From Auricularia sp. M13 (lineage: Eukaryota > Basidiomycota > Agaricomycetes > Auriculariales > Auriculariaceae), in contig CM073193.1 in assembly GCA_037042915.1 (NCBI GenBank), forward strand, positions 1,550,001-1,614,000: a DNA stretch of 64,000 nt, in the 5' to 3' direction. The stretch's first letter is position 1; each line of letters opens with the position of its first letter. This document shows, piece after piece, positions 56,370-64,000 of this stretch. Position numbers and translations under genes: made by a program. Below the pieces are notes generated by a model that worked only from the letters and a program-made list of their open reading frames with translations, was not told where the DNA came from and ran no database searches.

Positions 56370-56603
56370 AAGTGCACCGCCTGACGACGATGTTCACTTG
56401 AAAACCTCTGCACTCGTGTGGCACCGGGCAACCCCCAGTGACTCTCACACGGGGGTAAGTTGTAAACTGACTCGTAAAAGGGCGACGCACTGGGTGGGTG
56501 GGATGGACAGGTTTCCGGTATGACGCGCCCAGCCGTTGAGACCTTAGCGGGCTGTTCTATGTAGGACCACTTGCCTGAATACTACTACTACTACTACTAC
56601 TAC

Positions 56604-59196
56604 GGCGCGCGTAAATCATCCGCACATTTACGGCCAACGAGACCGCGGTGCATTTCACCGACGATCTCTGTCGGCGCCGTCGCCGCCCGGTACAGGCGCG
56701 ACGGTACAGGCGCGACGACGAGAAAGAGAACGAGGACCAATAGGCTGCATGAGAGCGCAACGGACGACGGCCGGGCGGTAGAACATATATCAGCCGCGCC
56801 TGCTTGCGCTGAGCGCGGCATCCCCTCGCTGCCGTCGCTGCCGTCGCGCGCTCTTGGCAAGAGCACACGGTATAACATCGCCGAGATTGTCGGTGCTACG
56901 ATGATCCATAAGTCAGACCGAGAGCACGAAGCTGCTGGACGACAGACCGGAGCTCACAGACCCCGACTACGGCAAGTCATATGATCCTCGCGAAGGCGCA
57001 GAAGACAGAAGTGTCAGAAGAAACCATGTCTTCGTCGTGGATCTGGGCCAAGTGCATTGATCTCGAGTGCGCACGGTGTGGGGTACAGATACTCAGGTAA
57101 CTGCGACCAGGAAGCGCAGAACTCGAAATGCACTGGGCCGGCGCGTTCGCGGTGATGACTCGTGCAGCTAACGTCGCAACAACAGTAAGGGAGACACATG
57201 CCGATGCCATAAGCAGGTTCAGCCGCGTCTGCCGTTCAAGCCAGTCTGCGAGTGCGACGTCCCGGAGTGTTGTTGCGAGCCCGAGATCACCATACAGTCG
57301 ACCAGCTGGAAGCGACTTCGATGGCCACGCATTTCGGAGGCGGCGCATGAATGATGAAGGGAACCAGCCTCGAACCAGCGCGTAATGACAAGCTCTCGGT
57401 CGTTGGCAGTGACGCAGTGTGATTACTGCGGTCCGTTTGCAAAGGCAGCAGGGCTTCAGATCCAGTTGAACCCAGGTTGCGCGGAGCGCCGACACACATC
57501 CAGGGCCTTAGCTGCTTTGTCCGTCATAGCATAGGTACAGCATCCAGATAACAAACGGCATGCTGAACCTTGCGCGGACATCGGGGGAAACCCGAAAGTC
57601 TGCTATCGGCCTGACGGAACCTTGCGGGGTTTACGGCGTTGACCAACTGTTTGCGTTGCTTGGCCAAGCCGCAATCCATCGCCAGGTGATGGCAATCCTC
57701 TGGCTACCGCACGTCAAGTTGGCGGTTGTTGGCAAGGCCATCGGCACCTCCCTCCAAGCTGATGCTTGAAGGGCACAGACCTTGCTAACCTCTCCTGCCC
57801 CGGGCTGTAGTTTATCTCTGCGAGCTCAGGAAGAACAGAAACCTGACTGTATTAAGCTCAATCGGCGACTCGAGGTGCGATAAGTCATTTAGGTCACTGG
57901 TACAGTGGTCGGTCGCTGGTCGGTTGTGCTCACCGCGTCCGTAGTCGTTTACTTCCGACGTTCCGAACCTTGCTGCTTTTCGCGTCCAAGTCCACAAACC
58001 GGCATACCCCGGCTCTCCAACCTTTCTTGTCCTTCGCCCCCTGCTCTTCGTTGCCTCACCGCAAGTTACAGTGTCAGGTACCATCTCTACGTTATCGAGA
58101 GCGTCCCCGCCGTCTTACTTTGTTACAGTTCTTCACGCGTCAGCGCGGTCCCCGTCGAGCGCGCCTCCAGTTCGTCTTTCCCTCTCCCGTGCTCGCTCAC
58201 AGCTCTCCCAGGCCTGCTGACTGCTCACCGCGCCCACGGTGAGTATCCATCGTGCCGTTATATCTCGTAGTTAACTTACTGCCCACAGGCCCGTCGTTCC
58301 CCCTTGTAGACACGGCACATCGTACAGTACGTCTTTATTTGGTTCCCTTTCACCCTCGTCTTGCTGCTTCCTCCTCGCTGTACATTGTGCCACGCCCACT
58401 AAGCCCAGTGAGTGCTAAGTTCTCACCCGTGCTCGAGGATCACTGCTGACCACTTGCCAGACAAATCGGGTTTCCGTTGCAGCGTCTACAGTGCGTACCG
58501 CGCTCTCGCTTTTAGTCATCATATCGTGCTGTGCCGAGCCGTTAGCTTAATCGCTAGCAACTGTGCAATATAGTCTTTTTTATCCCGCATTTTATTTTCT
58601 ATTCTGTGCTGTCTGTGTGGCACACCCGAGCGGTATACCAAACAAGCCTAGTTAGGCCTGTATCCCCAGTGAAAAGCCGGTCTACCAGAGGCCACCCAGA
58701 TCAACCAAGATCAGGTTGGATGATGGAGATAAGCGGATGATCACGACGTGATCTACCCGCAGCTACTCGCGCCGGCTTGCCACCGCATTGCATAGCTGAC
58801 GGTATATGCCACCTAAGAACAGGGCTCTGTCTCCTGTTGTAGATTGATAATGTTAGCTGCAATTATGTAAAGCTCTTTTCGGTACCAGTTGGCGGTCAAC
58901 AAAGTTTGTGATCAAGACACCGGCCGAACCGACCAGCGTCGCCGTGCTCAACGCACGCCGCTCTCTCTCGCGCGCACGGGTAGGTGAGGGCTGGTGTCAA
59001 AAGGCATTAAAATACGAAGTCTGACACCATGCAAGCCATCGTAGCCTCCTTGCTGGGTACAGCGCCAGTACCGACTGTATCCTAGAGTCCAACGGTACTC
59101 GCACTATCGCGGCACGCAGTACTCTGGCTAAACGTCCGATATATCAGAATTCTATAACTGTGGCAGCTGTACGACTTGCGCTTGGACTAACATCCC
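56604..59196. other. Gene-poor stretch between LINE and Tnp2 element
   Basis: No convincing gene. A 172-codon minus-strand frame at 56,977-57,495 has one hydrophobic segment (LNLLMASACVSLTVVATLAA) but no other support. GGTACAGGCGCGACG is tandemly duplicated near 56,690-56,720. The sequence from about 58.0 to 58.6 kb is CT-rich and resembles a transcribed leader. The left end of the Tnp2 element should lie in this stretch, perhaps at the CACTA at 59,102. Confidence 0.4.
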
Positions 59197-62100
59197 ATGG
59201 GCCGACGAAAGCGGCGTTTCTTTGATGAAACCGTCGACGATACGCCAGCCTGCGGAGATATCAACGCAGACGGAAAGGCCTGGTGCACTTGCGACAAACA
59301 CTGCAGAGGTGGTTCCTGGCAGGTGCGCAGTACTTGGTACTATCACGACAAATTACGCGACAAGGAAACTGGCGAGGGACCGTCCACATCTCACGACGAC
59401 GATGCAATAATCGTAAGCCTCCTATTGATACGACGGAGCACACTCTCACATGATCTCACATCTTATATAGCCTTCCACATCCAATATTATTCCTTCAGAG
59501 CCGCACGGTCGTTCTCAGTCTGCGCGTGCGTCCGAAATTCCGTCTCCTGGCCGCGAGTGGCGCGAAGCGACGCCGGCTGCTTCTGCAACGGAAAACCAAA
59601 TATCTCCATCTCCTCGTCTGCAACAAGACTCTTTTCGTTCTCCATCGCCCGCCCGCTTGAGTCAGCGGCACAGCTCTCAGTCTCTCCCTCCAGGCTCGGG
59701 CTCCGTCGATCCGGGGAGCTTGGCCGATGCAGACCCCCGGGACGACGAGCAAGAGGACAGCGAAGATGCACCTGATCAGCCTGTCCAGCCGGAACCGTCT
59801 TGCATCTCTGACCTGGCTGTAGCGCAGGCTTTCATTGCGCGGCTAAAGAACGCGTCTCTGGACAACGGCGACCTCTCGGAAGAGCAGCTTTACGACCTTC
59901 GTAATCCTTCTGAGGACGACATTGACCTGGATTCTCACGAGAGTCGCATAACACGACATTGCATTCGCATTTTTCTGGCAACACGGAACGGCTCTAACGA
60001 CAGCTACTCGGAGATCATTGCCTCTGCCCGTGAAGCGCATCCAGACGACGCGCATCTGTACCTGTCGCTCGATCAGGTCAAGCGACGGATCGCCAAACTT
60101 AGCGGTGTATTTGCCGTTGAGAAGCACATGTGTCCTGCATCGTGTGTCGCCTTCACCGGACCATTCGAGCACTTCGATCGATGTCCAGAGTGCAACGCTG
60201 CCCGATTTGATAGCAGCGGAAAGCCAGCGCAGACCTTCGATACCATTCTACTTGGCCCGCAGATTCAAGCCCTTCGTCGGCACCCCGATCGCGCTCGTGC
60301 TATGCGCCACTTCATTGAGCGCGTCCGCGCGCTTCTTGTTCTCCACGGGCGCGACGGATTCCTCTCCACTTTCGACGATCTCACCTGCGGCGACGCATTT
60401 CTAGATGCTGTTGAATCTGGAGCACTGGGAGAGACTGATACACTGCTCATGGCATCGATGGACGGTGCTCAGCTTTACCGCAACAAAACTTCGGACTGCT
60501 GGATAATGATGTGGAGCGTCCTCAACTTCGCTAGCAGCCTTCGCTTCAAGCAGGGCTACTTGCTTCCTGGTTCTTTCATACCAGGGAAGCCGAAGAACGT
60601 CGATTCGTTTCTCTTCCCTGGGCTTTACCACGTTGCGGCGATCAACAACGCCGGTGGCCTGCACGTTCTGACGCGGCGCGGCGAGCCACCTACCAGTCCA
60701 TCCTCCGCCTTCTTCTCGCCATTGCGGATGGTGTGGCCGCGGTCCATTACAGCGGACTCACCGCACCACGGTAAATTTGGCTGTCGATTGTTTTGTGAGC
60801 TGCCGGGGCGTCACAAACCCGGCCGTGGCGGTTCGCACTATTACCCCGCACTCCTCAAGCCGGACGGCTATGTCATGGATGGCTGTGACCACGACGACGT
60901 TGACATTACCGCTGGGCGATCACCCGACCCTGAGGCGTACGAACGGAAGCTGGCGTGGTTGCTCGAGTCTCGCACGCAGGCAGAGTACGAGTTCCGCCGC
61001 CGAGAGACGGGCATATCGAAGCCCAGTATCCTCCGTGGACTTGCGGACTGGACGCCGTTCGGTGTGCCGCTCATGTGTCCCGGCGACGCTATGCATGAGA
61101 TCCTCAATCTTGCGGATTTATTCATCACACTGCTGCGCGGAACCATCGACTGCGGGGCGACTGACTCCAAGACTGCTTGGGTATGGGCTGTCCTGAAAGG
61201 CGATATCTGGGAGATACATGGCAAGGATGTCGCTTCGTGCATCCCGTTTTTGCCTGGTTCCTATGGTCGTGGGCCCCGCAACCCCGCGGAGAAGATCAAC
61301 AGCGGGTACAAAGCCTGGGAGCATTTGCTCTACCTGTTCAGTCTGGGTCCTGGCCTGTTTCTGGGAATTCTGCCGATGCCTCTTTTTCGGACGTACTGCA
61401 AGCTAGTCGCCGGCGTTCGCATTCTGTACCAGAAGAGCATTACGCGTGCCCAGCTGGAGCGCGCGAAGAAGCTGCTTCTCGACTTCACTTACGAGTTCGA
61501 ACTGCATTTCTACCAGCGCCGCATCGACCGCATCCACTTTGTGCGGCAGAGCATCCATAACCTGTCTCATTGGGCGCCTGAGACTTTCCGGCTCGGACCC
61601 AGTGCTTGCTATTCGCAGTGGACGATGGAGCGGTTTATTGGACTTGCTACAGCCGACCTTCGTCAGCACTCAACACCGTACAAGAACCTCTCGCGCCGTG
61701 GACTTGAGAAGGCGCAACTCAACGCGCTAAAAGCTATGGTTCCCGCTCTCGATCGCGATGCAGCAAAAGAAGCAAAGTTACCTCGGGGCTCGCAGCCACT
61801 CGAACACAGCTATCTCCTCCTTCGCGCACTGGACACCTGCGAGCGGACCATCAGCATTCCAGAGCATGAAGCTCTGTGCACATATTTGCGCGCGCAGGGT
61901 GCACCCATTAATGCGGACTGGGATCGGAAGATTCGACGCTGGTCGCGCTTGCGCCTGCCGAACGGACAAGTTGCTCGTTCACTATGGAAAGAGCAACTCA
62001 AATCGTGGGATCGCCTCCGACGTGCTCGTGACGTGAAGGTCAGTTGTTTCACACACTTTGTGGAATGGAAAATCATGTTTTTATAGCTCTGGCTCGACGA

Positions 62101-62431
62101 GCGGCTGGAGTTTGCCGAGGTGCGCTACTACTTCGAATTTGAAGTTAACGGCAAAGAAAAGACCCTGGCAATGGTCTCTCTGTGCACGCGACCGGACCAG
62201 GAGCTCCTGGAGCTCTCCTCCTATACGCTCTGGTCATGCAGCCACCAGGGGGATGCCGGACTGCGTGTCATAGAGTATAACACCATCACCGGCGTTGTCG
62301 CAATGCCTCACCATTCCTCACTCATGCACGATGTCTATGGTGATCGTGTTTTTGTTGCAGAGATGCCTGGCTTAGATATAGCTGAGATGGGAGGTTCTGT
62401 AGAGGAGATACTGGATGAGCCTGACGAGTAA
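59197..62431 (+). CDS. Tnp2-type transposase (CACTA-like DNA transposon)
   Basis: Three exons (59,197-59,412, 59,471-62,038, 62,087-62,431) give about 1,042 residues without a break. A basic N-terminus with a Cys/His cluster (CTCDKHCRGGSW) comes first and a Ser/Pro-rich linker follows. The Tnp2 region begins with a zinc-like CPASC...CPECN motif. Candidate catalytic residues are the Asp in SMDGAQLYRNK, the Asp in CPGDAMHEILNL and the Glu in TMERFIGLATADL. The family excises and inserts DNA by cut-and-paste. It is related to basidiomycete Tnp2 proteins often annotated as CACTA or Plavaka relatives; I cannot decide between them without the ends. A companion gene lies 364 bp downstream on the same strand. 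Confidence 0.87.
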
Positions 62432-62794
62432 TGTAATCCTGTTCTGAACTGCAATTTCTCTGATCTGTAGACAAAGACGAGAGTCACAGTCGCACAGGAA
62501 TACCTTTGGGAGCGCGACTGTCCACATAAAGTGAGCGATATTGGTTGCGGCAAGATGCCCCAGGGAATATATGTGCAGCAGTAGAAGTTGCGTCGCAGCA
62601 TCGGATTCAAGTTCACAGAAAGTTCCGGTGAAAATCTCCTCCTTGTCCTCTCAGTAACATTCTATATGAACACTGCGGCAAGGCGAGCAACCGGGGATGC
62701 TGGCATCAACTACCCCCCTTGGGCGTTTCCCTGCGCAATCCGAGTACATTGTCAGGTGCTCGAGAGTCGCGGGCCGTCCTCGCGTGCAGGTTCG
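62432..62794. other. Spacer between Tnp2 gene and companion gene
   Basis: Contains the presumed terminator and promoter. No repeat structure was noticed. Confidence 0.4.
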
Positions 62795-64000
62795 ATGTCC
62801 CGCTCCAGTTTTTCCTCCCCACTCTCTGCCCAACCCATGCAACTCTGGGACTCGGACGAGGCCATCCTTCGCCATGCAAGCAGCTCCTTTCCATGGGATT
62901 CTGGACAGGCTACAGCGTCCGATGTGAGCACAGATTTGTTCAAAACACAACGTTCACCAACACTCCTTCTAGCACCTATCCGACTTTTCGATGAGTGACC
63001 AACCTGGCTGTGGGCACGAGCAGGACCTGGCGCAGGCCCGCATACTCTTCAAAAATCTCGAAACAGAGAATGCTTATTTAAAGTGTGTTCACGTTGTCAG
63101 TGTCATATCATTGTTCCTGCTAACACGCCGGCCCGATGCATAGAAGTAAGCTGGACGACCTGATTGCAGCGCATGTAGCGCTGGTTGAGAAGGTCGGCTC
63201 GGGCTCTGGTACCTCCGCCTCAGGGTATACGACATATCGACAGGAAGATTACGCAGACGTCAAACATTGGAAGCAGAAGTCAGCGTCCAAAACCTCCGTG
63301 GCAAGCATGGCACCAAAAAGCAAAGGAAGATTGGACTACATAGAAGACGAATTTGGGCAACCAGTCGAGCGCAGCGTACGCGAGGCTATAAACCAGTGCA
63401 TGCACGGAGTTTGGCACCAGCTCCTGCGGGAAGGCCGTGCACCAAAGAATTGGGGCGCCGCCGATGACTATGCTCGTGACCTGCTACGCAGGGCACTGTA
63501 CCGCGACTTCTGGTTTCTTGCGCTGTGCGAGCACCATTGGAAAGTAGACGCGTTGGCGACCAACTACTACCCGTCGTGGACACAGACTTATATAACCAAG
63601 CCCGTCAAAACAGAGCAGAGCAACACGCCAGTCCGTAGTCTCAAGCGCGAGCACGAGGATGGCACTATGCAGCCCGCGGCGTCCAGTGCAAACAAGAAGG
63701 CCAAGCAAGTCGCGACTGCTCCTTCGGTCAACAGCTTTGGTGTGTGCGTTTCCTTTGGCCACGCTCGGCCATATTCTCACAGGGTTATCTTCACCTCGCC
63801 ATAACAGGCACCGCGCCGCTATTGGGCGTAGCAGCAGCACCACAGCCTGCACCGCCCACGGCCAACGAAAACCAGCTGAATGGGCAGCTCATTCCCTGTG
63901 ATGCTGCGCCGCCATCGACACTGATACAAGCGGCAACATCAGGCTCAGTACAAGGCAACACGGTGACAAGAGGTGTGTTCAACGCACTTTTCAATTGTCT
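62795..64000 (+). CDS. Companion gene of the Tnp2 element, 3' end outside the window
   Basis: Exons start at ATG 62,795 and continue across introns at about 62,922-62,969, 63,081-63,141 and 63,742-63,809. The frame is then open towards the window end. The N-terminus is Ser-rich; a coiled-coil-like stretch (ARILFKNLETENAYLKSKL) follows. A compact helical domain lies at about 63.37-63.60 kb, with MHGVWHQLLREGRAPKNWG and WKVDALATNYYPSW. After it come a Lys/Arg-rich nuclear signal-like segment (SANKKAKQ) and a Pro/Ala/Gln-rich tail. The position and nuclear features suggest an accessory protein of the transposon, comparable to second genes of plant CACTA elements; this is inference. No named family is recognised. 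Confidence 0.6.

Larger units (their letters stand above)
51121..56603 (+). mobile_element. LINE (non-LTR retrotransposon) with (ACT)n tail
   Basis: Two reading frames and a simple trinucleotide tail (ACT repeats, about 56,579-56,603) define the element. The 5' end is not fixed; it lies between the LysM gene start (50,882) and ORF1 (51,163), and I found no target duplication. Both frames are long and unbroken, so it is young. Clade assignment would need a tree of the RT. Confidence 0.85.

Noticed and set aside
56977-57495. 172-codon minus-strand frame with one hydrophobic segment
   Set aside because: No splice partners, no family phrases and an odd Arg/Cys-rich N-terminus; kept only as a note in the gap entry.
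57905-58449. Overlapping plus-strand frames near 58 kb
   Set aside because: CT-rich low-complexity sequence with no consistent protein composition; more likely an untranslated leader or part of the Tnp2 element.

Overview
The window looks like a nuclear contig from a filamentous basidiomycete, most probably an Agaricomycete. Host genes are cut by many 45-85 bp GT-AG introns. The protein families are typical of that class: a TKL-type kinase with an HGDLH catalytic loop, a fungal seven-helix membrane protein, a con-13-like secreted protein and a PPR protein. The transposons are KDZ, Tnp2/CACTA-like, Ty3/Gypsy and a LINE. No rRNA, tRNA or CRISPR was found. Exon structures were read by eye from splice signals and frame continuity.

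Layout. 1-3.6 kb: mostly non-coding, with one small two-exon gene. 3,623-28,785: a Ty3/Gypsy chromovirus with identical 433-bp LTRs and a 5-bp target duplication. Inside its integrase region sits a 14.76-kb KDZ DNA transposon (11,890-26,645) with its own 8-bp duplication. 28.8-50.9 kb: host genes. These are a kinase, a convergent pair of GNAT acetyltransferases, a seven-helix membrane protein, two paralogous small acidic proteins flanking a GPI-type surface protein, a PPR protein with one frameshift, a con-13-like zincin, a flavin monooxygenase with a 1.7-kb first intron, a C-terminally membrane-anchored protein, and a secreted lysozyme-like plus LysM protein. About 51.1-56.6 kb: a LINE with the unusual order endonuclease, RNase H, reverse transcriptase. 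59.2-64.0 kb: a Tnp2 transposase gene and a companion gene that runs off the end.

The most interesting object is the KDZ element. Its transposase has a cysteine cluster, D-D-E residues and a fused Ulp1-type (C48) cysteine protease, and I can read it through 13 exons without a break. It carries about six further genes that look intact and that I cannot assign. A decamer, AGGTGCACCT and close variants, forms five-copy arrays at nearly the same distance from each end (123 and 125 bp), phased at 22 and 20 bp. The same decamer, at 32-bp spacing, fills the promoter regions between divergent cargo genes. This suggests one DNA-binding activity that both recognises the ends and controls the cargo. The element lies inside an LTR element whose LTRs are identical, so both insertions are probably young.
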